From assembly GCA_046297495.1 (NCBI GenBank), contig JBKBIP010000038.1, positions 1 through 43,182 on the forward strand: a stretch of 43,182 nucleotides of DNA, read 5' to 3'. The translations under genes and the position numbers were made by a program. Source of the stretch: JBKBIP01 sp046297495. Lineage in GTDB: Bacteria > Planctomycetota > Planctomycetia > Gemmatales > Gemmataceae. Positions 1 to 6,703 of this stretch are shown in pieces (within the stretch, counting starts at the first letter, position 1; the number at the start of each line of letters is the position of its first letter). The notes under the pieces were generated by a model. The model saw nothing but the letters and a program-made list of their open reading frames with translations, was not told where the DNA came from and did not search any database.

Positions 1-3
1 TGA

Positions 4-38
4 GGGAGGGACGGGACGGTTGCTGGTGGGGGGGGGGG
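4..38 (+). repeat. G-rich tract with G-quadruplex potential
   Basis: Three GGG runs (4-6, 8-10, 13-15) are followed by an uninterrupted run of 11 G at 28-38. That is enough for an intramolecular G-quadruplex on the plus strand. A pyrimidine-rich stretch at 46-57 could alternatively pair with the 5' purines. It lies just beyond the stop codon of the minus-strand zinc-finger gene and at the window edge, so the homopolymer could also be a sequencing or assembly weak point. Confidence 0.4.
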
Positions 39-68
39 CCCGCTGCCTCCCCTCCCGCTAAACGGTTC

Positions 69-332
69 TTATTGTTTTTGTTCGACCTCCTCGCGCAGTT
101 TTGCCAGCGCTTCGTGGTTGCGGCGCTTGTGGACGTTGACGTCGCCATAGTTTTTCTTCAAGCTGCCGCTTTTACCGAGGCTGATTGGCCGGGTGGTGAC
201 AATGAACTCGCCGCCGAATTTGGCGATTTGGCGGGCGTGTTCGGCACAGAGTCGGGTTTCCGGGATGACCTCGAGCCGTTCGGGGTCGATAGGCTGACCG
301 CAAATCTCGCACGGACGTGTGGTGTGGGGCAT
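69..332 (-). CDS. DksA/TraR-type zinc-finger protein (87 aa)
   Basis: A small protein whose N-terminal third (from about residue 10) reads CEICGQPIDPERLEVIPETR and then LCAEH. This matches the C-terminal zinc finger of the DksA/TraR family, with CxxC as the first ligand pair and CxxH where DksA has CxxC. The coiled-coil that DksA inserts into the RNA polymerase secondary channel is absent; a basic, helical tail follows instead. The start at 332 is chosen because GAGGAGG lies about 8 bases upstream; an in-frame ATG at 353 has no such site. The gene lies about 100 bases downstream of a c-di-GMP-I-like riboswitch and its terminator on the same strand, so its transcription is probably ligand-gated. 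Family membership is fairly secure; a role in transcription or stress control is inference. Confidence 0.75.
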   Translation of the reverse strand: MPHTTRPCEICGQPIDPERLEVIPETRLCAEHARQIAKFGGEFIVTTRPISLGKSGSLKKNYGDVNVHKRRNHEALAKLREEVEQKQ

Positions 333-431
333 GGGCTGTTGTCCTCCTCTCATTGGAAGATACCCGGTTCCGGTGAATCAGGTTTCATTGGCGAATGGAT
401 GGGGTGGAAGGTGGTATTTGTTGCTGCGCGC

Positions 432-464
432 AAAAAAAATCCGGGCTTTCTTACGAAAGCCCGG
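432..464 (-). terminator. intrinsic terminator, likely the riboswitch expression platform
   Basis: On the minus strand a perfect 10-bp stem, CCGGGCTTTC / GAAAGCCCGG with a 4-base loop (441-464), is followed after one A by eight T (439-432). It lies 27 bases after the P1 stem of the riboswitch and about 100 bases before the start of the zinc-finger gene. It is therefore placed to stop or permit transcription into that gene. Confidence 0.85.
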
Positions 465-491
465 AGCACCAAGCATACTTACGGGTCCCGT

Positions 492-599
492 CCATCCCTT
501 CGGTAGCCTGGCAGCCTTAATCCGTCCCCCCCTCAGGACGGCTAAGAGCCCATAGCTTTGCGTCCCCGCCTCACGACGAGTTTGCCAGTTCGGGGATAG
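492..599 (-). promoter_or_regulatory. cyclic-di-GMP-I (GEMM) type riboswitch aptamer
   Basis: The minus-strand RNA carries the hallmarks of the GEMM-I aptamer. A 7-bp P1 joins CTATCCC (599-593) and GGGATGG (498-492). The joining segment GGCAAAC is present. P2 is six pairs closed by a GNRA tetraloop (CTCGTC-GTGA-GGCGGG). The signature GGGACGCAAAGC follows. P3 contains CCGTCC / GGACGG and a TTAA-rich internal region where the tetraloop receptor is expected, and the 3' segment GGCTGCCAGGCTACCG precedes P1. The base at the position equivalent to Vc2 G20, aligned by eye, is G, which favours c-di-GMP over cGAMP; this is tentative. A strong intrinsic terminator follows immediately, so control is probably by transcription termination. 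Confidence 0.85.
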
Positions 600-624
600 A
601 TTAAAAAATCTACCTCGTTGTTGA

Positions 625-641
625 GTGAAGTTAGACTTCAC
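625..641. repeat. 17-bp perfect dyad upstream of the riboswitch
   Basis: GTGAAGT-TAG-ACTTCAC is a perfect 7-bp inverted repeat with a 3-base centre. It lies in the gap between the divergent zinc-finger leader and the methanethiol oxidase gene, close to where the minus-strand promoter should be. It could be a repressor operator or a short hairpin. A second small dyad (AGAT/ATCT around an A/T run) lies at 597-610. Confidence 0.4.
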
Positions 642-744
642 ACCTCCCACTCTACTTGGCTAATCACGGATTGCAAGAGTATTTTGCGAAAATTCCAGAA
701 TTTTTTTCCTGCCACATTTTGCGTTTCTTCCGCCCTTTCTGTCG

Positions 745-773
745 TCGTCAACAGCGGTAAGATGTGCTATGGT
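745..773 (+). promoter_or_regulatory. candidate sigma70 promoter for the methanethiol oxidase operon
   Basis: TCGTCA (745-750) and TATGGT (768-773) are separated by 17 bases, with an extended -10 TG at 765-766. This would start transcription about 80 bases before the gene. Four of six bases match in each hexamer. With the riboswitch, terminator and dyad listed above, this accounts for what I can see in the 527-base gene-free stretch 333-859. Confidence 0.35.
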
Positions 774-859
774 GAGAATCCCAACCACGACAGCACGGTG
801 GCGCGCGACCGCGCCTCGCGGAATTGTTCACAACTTCGTGACACAATAGGAGGTGTCTC

Positions 860-2080
860 ATGAACTGGCTAGCGCGTGGCAGTCTGATGGGTGGATTGTT
901 CGGATTACTCCTGAGTATGTTGTCCTTCGGAACCGCCGAAGCGGAAACTTGTTTGTCCCCCTTTATCAAGCGTTTGGATCGCCCGGAAAAATATCTGTAT
1001 GTCTTTTGTCTCGATGCCGACGCCAAGGACAACGATTTTTTGGCGGTCATCGATGTTGAGATGGAATCGCCGAACTATGGCAAGATCATTCATCAGCTCG
1101 ATCTCGGCTGCTCCGGCAACGAAACGCACCATTTCGGCTTCACCGACGACCGCACGCATATTTGGGGACATAGCCTGTTCTCGGATCGCATCTTCATCAT
1201 CGACGTGGCCAGCGATCCCGCCAAGCCGAAGCTGGTGAAAGTGTTGGACGACGTGGTCGAGAAGACCGGCTTCACCGGGCCGCACACTCCCTATGCCATT
1301 CCCGGACGCATGTTGATATCCTTCCTCGGTTCCAAGGACGGCGGCTTGCCAACGGGCTTGGCCGAGTTCCGTAATGACGGCACCTTCATCCGTCGGATTG
1401 AGAATCCCAAGGATGCTCCCTACGGCTACGACGTGGCCATCAAGCCGGATGTGAATCGCATGGTCACGTCCAGCTTCACGCCGCCGAACAACTATAAAAA
1501 GCCCATGGCGAAGATGGATTTCAGCAACTTCGGCAACGAGTTGGTCTTCTGGGACTTCCGCGAACGGAAACCGCTTCAGACGTTGAAAGTCGGCGGCGCC
1601 CCCTTGGAATGTCGCTGGTCGCTGAAGGAAGGGGCCAATCACGGCTTCACGAACTGCGCCTTGGATAATTCCGTCTGGGTGTGGGAAGGGACCGACGATG
1701 GTAAATACACGGCCCGCAAGCTGTGCGACGTCGGTAAGCTCCCCGCCGATCTGCGGCAATCGCCGGATGATCGCTTTTTGTATGTCAGTTGCTTCGGCTC
1801 CAACGAGATTCAGCAATGGGATGTCAGTGATTTGAAGAATCCGAAGTTGACCAGCACCCTGGTTCCCGGCGTGCAACCGAACATGATGCACGTCACGCCG
1901 GACGGCAAGCGCATGTACATCACCAATTCGCTGCTGAGTACGTTGGACCGATCCGAGGAATTCTGGGTCCGGCTGGCCCACATCGGCCCCGACGGCATGA
2001 AGATGTACCCCTTCTTCAACGTCGATCTGACCAAGTTTCCCACCGGCCCGGCGCGGGGGCATGACATGCTGCTGTATTGA
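860..2080 (+). CDS. mtoX: methanethiol oxidase / selenium-binding protein (SBP56 family), exported
   Basis: The 406-residue protein matches the SBP56/selenium-binding family, whose bacterial members include the copper enzyme methanethiol oxidase (methanethiol + O2 to formaldehyde, H2S and H2O2). Beta-propeller blades are recognisable by repeated segments such as HFGFTDDRTHIWGHSLFSD, GPHTPYAIPG, ECRWSLKEGANHGF and DLRQSPDDRFLYVSCFGS. Several His residues are available for metal binding. Residues 1-28 form a signal peptide with cleavage likely after AEA, so it acts outside the cytoplasm. AGGAGG six bases before the ATG fixes the start. The next gene, 62 bases away, is a SCO1/SenC copper chaperone, as in described mtoX operons; no MauG gene follows. 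The SBP56 family is secure. Substrate is inferred from family and context, since some family members have unknown activity. Confidence 0.85.
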   Translation: MNWLARGSLMGGLFGLLLSMLSFGTAEAETCLSPFIKRLDRPEKYLYVFCLDADAKDNDFLAVIDVEMESPNYGKIIHQLDLGCSGNETHHFGFTDDRTHIWGHSLFSDRIFIIDVASDPAKPKLVKVLDDVVEKTGFTGPHTPYAIPGRMLISFLGSKDGGLPTGLAEFRNDGTFIRRIENPKDAPYGYDVAIKPDVNRMVTSSFTPPNNYKKPMAKMDFSNFGNELVFWDFRERKPLQTLKVGGAPLECRWSLKEGANHGFTNCALDNSVWVWEGTDDGKYTARKLCDVGKLPADLRQSPDDRFLYVSCFGSNEIQQWDVSDLKNPKLTSTLVPGVQPNMMHVTPDGKRMYITNSLLSTLDRSEEFWVRLAHIGPDGMKMYPFFNVDLTKFPTGPARGHDMLLY

Positions 2081-2093
2081 TTTCAAGATGTCG

Positions 2094-2122
2094 TTAGCGA
2101 CGCTTCGCCGAAGCAGCGCTAA
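2094..2122 (+). repeat. stem-loop between mtoX and the SCO gene
   Basis: TTAGCG-AC-GCTTCG-C-CGAAGC-A-GCGCTAA folds into a near-perfect interrupted hairpin in the 62-base intergenic gap. There is no T-tract, so it looks more like an mRNA processing or stability element, or a small palindromic repeat, than a terminator. Confidence 0.45.
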
Positions 2123-2142
2123 GCCAGGGAAATACTAATATT

Positions 2143-2709
2143 ATGATGACATTTGCTTTCGCGGCAGCGCTGCTTGTCGCCGACATGCCGAATGAATCCC
2201 GACTGGCGGTCATCTCTCGAGCGCCGGCTGTTGACTTGATCACGCAAGACGGCAAACCTCTGCGCCTGTCCGACTTGAAGGGGAAGGTCCTGGTGGTGAG
2301 CTTTGTCTTTACGACGTGCAGCGGCACTTGCCCGGCCACGACCCACCGCCTGAGCGCCTTGCAGGCGGAGCTGAAACGCCAAGGGCTGCTCCAGGACGGC
2401 AAGATTCATTTGCTGTCGATCACCCTCGACCCGGAGCGCGACACGCCGGACGTGCTGCGCCGATACATGAAGCTGTACGACGCCGATCCCCAAAGCTGGA
2501 CATTCCTGACCGGCCCCCCGGCTCAGGTGAAAGAGGCCTTCACCGCTTGGGGCATGTGGGCGCGTCCCGCCGCCAACGCCCAGCTCGATCATCCGTCGCG
2601 CATTTTCCTGGTCGATCCCCAAGGACGAATCCGGGAAATTTATCACTTGGGATACTTCAAGGCGCCGTGGGTGGTGGAGGATATTCGGCTCTTATTAGCA
2701 AGACAATAA
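2143..2709 (+). CDS. SCO1/SenC family copper chaperone
   Basis: A 188-residue thioredoxin-fold protein of the SCO1/SenC/PrrC family. The copper-binding CxxxC is C59-SGT-C63, and the distal histidine ligand is H150 in LDHPSRIFLVD. SCO proteins deliver copper or act as thiol oxidoreductases for copper enzymes outside the cytoplasm. The N-terminus (residues 2-14) is short and hydrophobic but lacks the basic residues of a clear signal peptide, so an earlier or non-ATG start is possible. It lies directly downstream of the methanethiol oxidase gene on the same strand, which suggests it loads that enzyme with copper. No cytochrome oxidase genes are nearby. Confidence 0.88.
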   Translation: MMTFAFAAALLVADMPNESRLAVISRAPAVDLITQDGKPLRLSDLKGKVLVVSFVFTTCSGTCPATTHRLSALQAELKRQGLLQDGKIHLLSITLDPERDTPDVLRRYMKLYDADPQSWTFLTGPPAQVKEAFTAWGMWARPAANAQLDHPSRIFLVDPQGRIREIYHLGYFKAPWVVEDIRLLLARQ

Positions 2710-2710
2710 T

Positions 2711-2797
2711 AAAAGGGGACGCGACTCGAATTCGCTGGCTGTCAGATGACGCCACGATCCGCTCTCCGTCAAGCAAATACGAGTCGCGTCCCCTTTT
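2711..2797. terminator. 18-bp inverted repeat at the convergent SCO/trpS junction
   Basis: AAAAGGGGACGCGACTCG (2711-2728) is perfectly repeated in inverse at 2780-2797, with a 51-base loop. The arms end in A4 or T runs, so each strand presents a stem followed by T. It begins two bases after the SCO stop and ends nine bases before the trpS stop, so it can serve as a bidirectional terminator. It may also be a member of a dispersed repeat family. Confidence 0.6.
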
Positions 2798-2805
2798 TCC
2801 CCTTT

Positions 2806-3915
2806 TTATTCTCCGCTGGCCGGTTTCATGCCGACCGCTTCGCGGACCAGGGCCATGGTCTTTTGGGCCTCGGCGCGGGCACGTTGGGCGCCGTGACGGA
2901 GCACGTCTTCCACGTAATCTAGCCGTTGCAGCAGTTCCTGGCGCTGGGCGCGGGCGGGGCCGAAATAGGCATCGATTTTTTCCAGCAACATTTGCTTGGC
3001 CACGCCATAGCCCATGCCGCCGGCGCGATAGCGCTCGGCCAACGCGTCCTTTTCCTCCGGCGTGGCGAACAGGCTGTACAGCGCAAAGACGTTGCAGCGT
3101 TGGGGGTCTTTCGGGTCCTCGACGGTGGTGCTATCGGTGACAATGCTCATGACCGTCTTGCGCAGCGACTTCCCTNNNNNNNNNNNNNNNNNNNNNNNNN
3201 NNNNNNNNNNNNNNNNNNNNNNNNNNNNNNNNNNNNNNNNNNNNNNNNNNNNNNNNNNNNNNNNNNNNNNNNNCTCGGCGAAAATCTCGATGGTGTTGCC
3301 ATAGGATTTGCTCATCTTTTGGCCGTCGATCCCCGGCACCTTGGGCACGACATCGAGCTTGAAATTCGGTAACGGAAACACCTTTTGGTAAGTGTGATTG
3401 AAACGCTGAGCCATGTCGCGGGTCATTTCGATGTGCTGCACCTGATCCTCCCCCACCGGCACCAGATGCGAGCGATAGATGAGTATGTCCGCTGCCATTA
3501 GGACCGGATAGGTGAACAGCCCAACACTGGCTTCGATTCCTTTATCCTTCTTGTCCTTGTACGAAACGGCCCGTTCCAATAAACCCATGTTGGTCACGGT
3601 GCCGAGAATCCAAGCTAGCTCCGTCACCTCCGGCACGTCCGACTGGCGAAAGAAAATCGTCTTGTCGGGATCAAGGCCGAGCGCGAGATAATCCAGGGCC
3701 ACGTTGAGGGTGTTGTCGCGCAGCGTGTCGGCGTCGCGGATCGTCGTCAGGGCATGATAGTCGGCGATGAAATAGAAACACAGCCCTTCGTGCTGCAAGT
3801 CGATGTGCTGCTTGATGGCCCCGAAGTAATTGCCGAGGTGCAGCTTGCCCGACGGCTGCACGCCACTGAGAATGCGCTGGGGGCCTTTGCCTTCTTTCTG
3901 AGATTCGTCTGCCAT
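2806..3915 (-). CDS. trpS: tryptophanyl-tRNA synthetase, interrupted by an N gap
   Basis: A class I aminoacyl-tRNA synthetase that charges tRNA-Trp. The HIGH-like motif is HLGN at residues 26-29, and the KMSKS loop is intact at about 200-204 (GQKMSKSYGNT). The C-terminal helical anticodon-binding part is present. The start at 3915 is set by alignment to the usual N-terminus; a GAGG lies close upstream, at short spacing. A run of 98 N (3176-3273) interrupts the gene between IFAE and GKSLRK. Without the gap the protein would be about 336 residues, the normal TrpRS size, so few or no codons appear to be missing. Identity is secure. Confidence 0.95.
   Translation of the reverse strand: MADESQKEGKGPQRILSGVQPSGKLHLGNYFGAIKQHIDLQHEGLCFYFIADYHALTTIRDADTLRDNTLNVALDYLALGLDPDKTIFFRQSDVPEVTELAWILGTVTNMGLLERAVSYKDKKDKGIEASVGLFTYPVLMAADILIYRSHLVPVGEDQVQHIEMTRDMAQRFNHTYQKVFPLPNFKLDVVPKVPGIDGQKMSKSYGNTIEIFAEXXXXXXXXXXXXXXXXXXXXXXXXXXXXXXXXXGKSLRKTVMSIVTDSTTVEDPKDPQRCNVFALYSLFATPEEKDALAERYRAGGMGYGVAKQMLLEKIDAYFGPARAQRQELLQRLDYVEDVLRHGAQRARAEAQKTMALVREAVGMKPASGE
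3176..3273. other. assembly gap (98 N)
   Basis: An unresolved run inside trpS. The flanking coding sequence on both sides belongs to the same enzyme and stays in register over this length. Confidence 0.98.
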
Positions 3916-4072
3916 GTTCCTCAACCGTTTCTCAAGCGAGATACCAAACCTTGCTTCCGAATGTAGCAACCAACCGGCGCCGCTCCAATGGCAAGTAGCC
4001 GCGATAGAGACTTCCCAACGGACACGGCCATCCGCCCCAAAGTTCGCTCCGCCATCCACTTCGATGGTTTCG

Positions 4073-4081
4073 TGATATAAT
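4073..4081 (+). promoter_or_regulatory. extended -10 promoter for the NYN gene
   Basis: TGATATAAT is a perfect -10 hexamer (4076-4081) preceded by the extended TGn element. No good -35 is visible, as is common for extended -10 promoters. It lies 54 bases before the NYN-domain gene. Confidence 0.5.
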
Positions 4082-4134
4082 AAGATTCCCGTCCGCTATC
4101 GTCCTCGTTCAGCGAGTGTTATCCGTGTGCGGTC

Positions 4135-4686
4135 ATGATGTATCTCATCGACGGCTACAACCTGCTCTACGCCATCGGCTGGATGCCGAGCGGGGGCCGG
4201 TCCGTCAAGCTGCACTGGTCCCGACAGCGCTTGCTCCAGCTGCTGGAGCGCGCGCACGGCGACGGGGTGAGCCAAGTCACGGTCGTCTTTGATGCGAGCC
4301 ACCCACCACCCCGAAGCGTCGAACAGCTATCGTATCATGGCATCGACGTCCGTTTCGCCGTGCGGGAGGACGAAGCCGATGACTTGATCGAGGCATTGAT
4401 CCACGCCCATCCACAGCCCCGGCAGTTGACCGTCGTTTCCAGCGATCATCGCATCCAGCAAGCCGCCCGCCGCCGGGAGTGCCTGGTGTTGACCTCGACC
4501 GCCTATTTGGACCGACTGCTCGACTCCCATCGGCGCCAACAGCCACCCTCTCAGAAAGAGAATGGCAAACCCGAGGAATTGTCCACAGCGGAAATCGATC
4601 ACTGGCTGCACGAGTTCGCCGACTTGGCCGACGACCCGGACATGAAGGAGCTGTTGGAGCCGTTTGATTTTGGGGAGGAGGGATAG
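4135..4686 (+). CDS. NYN (YacP-like, PIN-fold) ribonuclease-like protein
   Basis: The 183-residue protein opens with MMYLIDGYNLLYA, the diagnostic start of NYN/YacP domains (PIN-like nucleases). The conserved acidic residues occur in order: D6, the VFDAS strand, the DEADD segment and VVSSDHRIQ. These would hold the catalytic metal for RNA cleavage. The last 50 residues form an acidic, probably helical tail. Two ATG codons (4135, 4138) are adjacent and either may be used; no clear ribosome site is seen. An extended -10 promoter lies upstream, and the gene is divergent from trpS. The domain call is strong; the RNA target is unknown. Confidence 0.85.
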   Translation: MMYLIDGYNLLYAIGWMPSGGRSVKLHWSRQRLLQLLERAHGDGVSQVTVVFDASHPPPRSVEQLSYHGIDVRFAVREDEADDLIEALIHAHPQPRQLTVVSSDHRIQQAARRRECLVLTSTAYLDRLLDSHRRQQPPSQKENGKPEELSTAEIDHWLHEFADLADDPDMKELLEPFDFGEEG

Positions 4687-4830
4687 CAAGTCACCGATTC
4701 GCCGTGCTTGGCGGGCATTAACGCCCTCCTGAATTTATTGCCAAGTTATCTCATCGATTGGTGGAATGGGCGGGCGTGTGAGAAACCATTCACGTCGTCA
4801 GAACCGCCTCGCTACTTCTGGTTGAAATGA

Positions 4831-6084
4831 CTATCCTTCTGGTTCCTGCCGCACCGCGTGTAGCCGGCGTTCCAGAAAGCGCCGTTCGCTGTCATTCGTG
4901 ACCAGTTCCAGAGCGCGGGCATAGCTTTGGGCGGCGGCCGGGAAGTCTCCCAGGCGGCGCAGCAGGTCGGCGCGGGCGGCGTGTAGCAAGTGGTGGCCGT
5001 CCAGAGTGCCGCTCGTGGCCAGCGCATCGACGAGGGCGAGGGCCGGTTGGGGGCCGTGTACCATCGCCACGGCCACGGCGCGGTTGAGGGTCACGATGGG
5101 AGAGGGTTGCACGTGCTCCAGCAGCTCGTACAGCTGGACGATGCGCGGCCAGTCGGTGTCTTCGGCCCGCGCCGCTTGACAATGCCGCGCCGCGATGGCC
5201 GCTTGCAGCGCGAATGGCCCCGCCGCCTCCCGCAGCGCTTCCGCGACCAGAGGGAGCGCTTCGGCGATTTGCGCGTGGTCCCACAGCCGGCGGTCCTGAT
5301 CTTCTAGCAAGATAATATCGCCGGCCGCGTCGAGCCGGGCGGCGCGCCGAGAATCGTGTAGCAGCATGAGGGCGAGTAAAGCCGTTGCTTCCGCTGGCGG
5401 TTGGGGCGCCAGCAACGCGCGCAACAAGCGTCCCAGGCGGATGGCCTCGGCGCACAGGTCGGCGCGCACGAACACGCCTCGCGTGGCCGCGTAACCTTCA
5501 TTGAAGATGAGATAAATCACTGTCAGCGCGACGTCGAGCCGTTCGGGCAAGTCGGAGAGGTCGGGCACGGCATAGGGAATCCCGGCGTCCCGAATCTTGC
5601 GCTTGGCCCGCACCAGACGTTGGGCCATCGTCGTCTCCGGCACCAAAAAGGCGCGGGCGATTTCATGCGTTTCCAGGCCTCCCAACAGGCGCAACGTCAG
5701 CGCGACTTGCGCCTCCCGCGCCAAGGCAGGGTGGCAGCATGTGAAGATGAGCCGAAGACGATCCTCAGGGATGTCATCCAACTCCGCTTCCCGCTCTTCG
5801 CTGGTTTTCCTCATCCCCCGCGTCGCCTGGGCTTGAACGATTTCCGCCAGACGGGCGCGTCGCCGCAGACTGTCAATCGCCTTGTGCCGGGCAGTTTGGA
5901 TGATCCAGGCGCGCGGCGAGTCCGGGACGCCGGCAGTGCGCCAGTGCTCGACAGCTGCGGCAAAGGCTTCCTGCGCGGCCTCTTCGGCCACGTCGAAATC
6001 GCCGGTGAGCCGAATCAGCGTGGCGACAATGCTACCCCAATCCGAACGGTAAACCGCTTCAATAACTGCATTAATGTCCACCAT
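4831..6084 (-). CDS. ECF sigma factor with C-terminal extension (ECF42 type)
   Basis: The 417-residue protein carries an ECF sigma2 region near the N-terminus (DFDVAEEAAQEAFAAAVEHW, then PRAWIIQTARHKAIDSLRRR) and a sigma4 helix-turn-helix around residues 130-180 (GGLETHEIARAFLVPETTMA). About 220 further residues form a helical, TPR-like domain (LNRAVAVAMVHGPQPALALV). This layout defines the ECF42 group, in which the extension rather than an anti-sigma factor is thought to control activity and which is typically encoded beside DGPF-domain genes. A DGPF gene lies immediately divergent here. No convincing ribosome site precedes the ATG. The group assignment rests on architecture and neighbours. 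Confidence 0.88.
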   Translation of the reverse strand: MVDINAVIEAVYRSDWGSIVATLIRLTGDFDVAEEAAQEAFAAAVEHWRTAGVPDSPRAWIIQTARHKAIDSLRRRARLAEIVQAQATRGMRKTSEEREAELDDIPEDRLRLIFTCCHPALAREAQVALTLRLLGGLETHEIARAFLVPETTMAQRLVRAKRKIRDAGIPYAVPDLSDLPERLDVALTVIYLIFNEGYAATRGVFVRADLCAEAIRLGRLLRALLAPQPPAEATALLALMLLHDSRRAARLDAAGDIILLEDQDRRLWDHAQIAEALPLVAEALREAAGPFALQAAIAARHCQAARAEDTDWPRIVQLYELLEHVQPSPIVTLNRAVAVAMVHGPQPALALVDALATSGTLDGHHLLHAARADLLRRLGDFPAAAQSYARALELVTNDSERRFLERRLHAVRQEPEG

Positions 6085-6161
6085 AGGCCTAGTTTTATAA
6101 AATTTTGCAGCGCGTGTCGATCTGAGTAGGCGTCGTTCGACTAGAGGATGGAGGTGGAAAT

Positions 6162-6527
6162 ATGAAATTCATGATGCTGATTTACATGAACGAACAGGCG
6201 ATGGATGAAACCGAACGCGCGCGATGCTACGTGGAGTCCGCGCAGCTGGCGCAGGAGCTGCACGCCAAGGGGCAATACGTGGCCGCCGCCCCCTTGCATC
6301 CCGTGGCGACGGCGACCAGTGTGCGGGTGCGCGAAGGGAAACCGCTGATCACCGATGGCCCCTTCGCCGAGACCCGTGAGCAGCTCGGCGGCTTCTACAT
6401 CATTGAGGCCAACAATCTCGATGAGGCCATCCGCGTAGCGACGCGAATTCCCCCAGCGCGCAAGGGGACCGTCGAAATTCGGCCAGTGCTGGAAATCGCA
6501 GGCTTGCCGCCCGGCACGCCGCAATGA
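6162..6527 (+). CDS. YCII/DGPF-domain protein
   Basis: A 121-residue ferredoxin-like alpha+beta protein with the family signature ITDGPFAETREQLGGFYIIE around residues 62-81 and the typical opening MKFMMLIYMNE. GGAGG seven bases before the ATG fixes the start. DGPF proteins are the regular genomic partner of ECF42 sigma factors, and the divergent gene is such a sigma factor; the shared 77-base gap probably holds both promoters. The biochemical function of the family is unknown. It may be the sigma factor target or part of its signalling. Confidence 0.9.
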   Translation: MKFMMLIYMNEQAMDETERARCYVESAQLAQELHAKGQYVAAAPLHPVATATSVRVREGKPLITDGPFAETREQLGGFYIIEANNLDEAIRVATRIPPARKGTVEIRPVLEIAGLPPGTPQ

Positions 6528-6623
6528 TCAGCGCTGGCCGCGGCTGGACGATTCGTCTTGCGGAAATTCGGCCGATGTTCCAAACTGTGCCGCTCCAGGG
6601 AGCGGCTGCGGCGCTCCTTCGTA

Positions 6624-6668
6624 CCAGGGGCTAACGCCCCTGGCTATGAACGGTCGCCCCTTCGGGGC
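6624..6668. repeat. paired small palindromes in the DGPF-SRPBCC gap
   Basis: CCAGGGGC-TAAC-GCCCCTGG (6624-6643) is a perfect 8-bp hairpin. GCCCC-TTC-GGGGC (6656-6668) follows 12 bases later. Neither has a T-tract. Both look like dispersed intergenic repeat units rather than terminators. Confidence 0.5.
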
Positions 6669-6703
6669 TGAATCGCGCTATTTCCATGAAAGGTGTCATC
6701 CTT

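Noticed and set aside
378..650. A 90-codon minus-strand frame
   Set aside because: It overlaps the riboswitch and terminator, which explain the conservation-like sequence, and it has no ribosome site or protein-like pattern.
905..2086. A 393-codon open frame on the minus strand
   Set aside because: It is the exact antisense of the methanethiol oxidase gene, has no family-like text and arises from the high GC content at third positions.
3916..4134. T-box or tryptophan attenuator ahead of trpS
   Set aside because: No specifier stem, T-box sequence or terminator is visible in the divergent gap.
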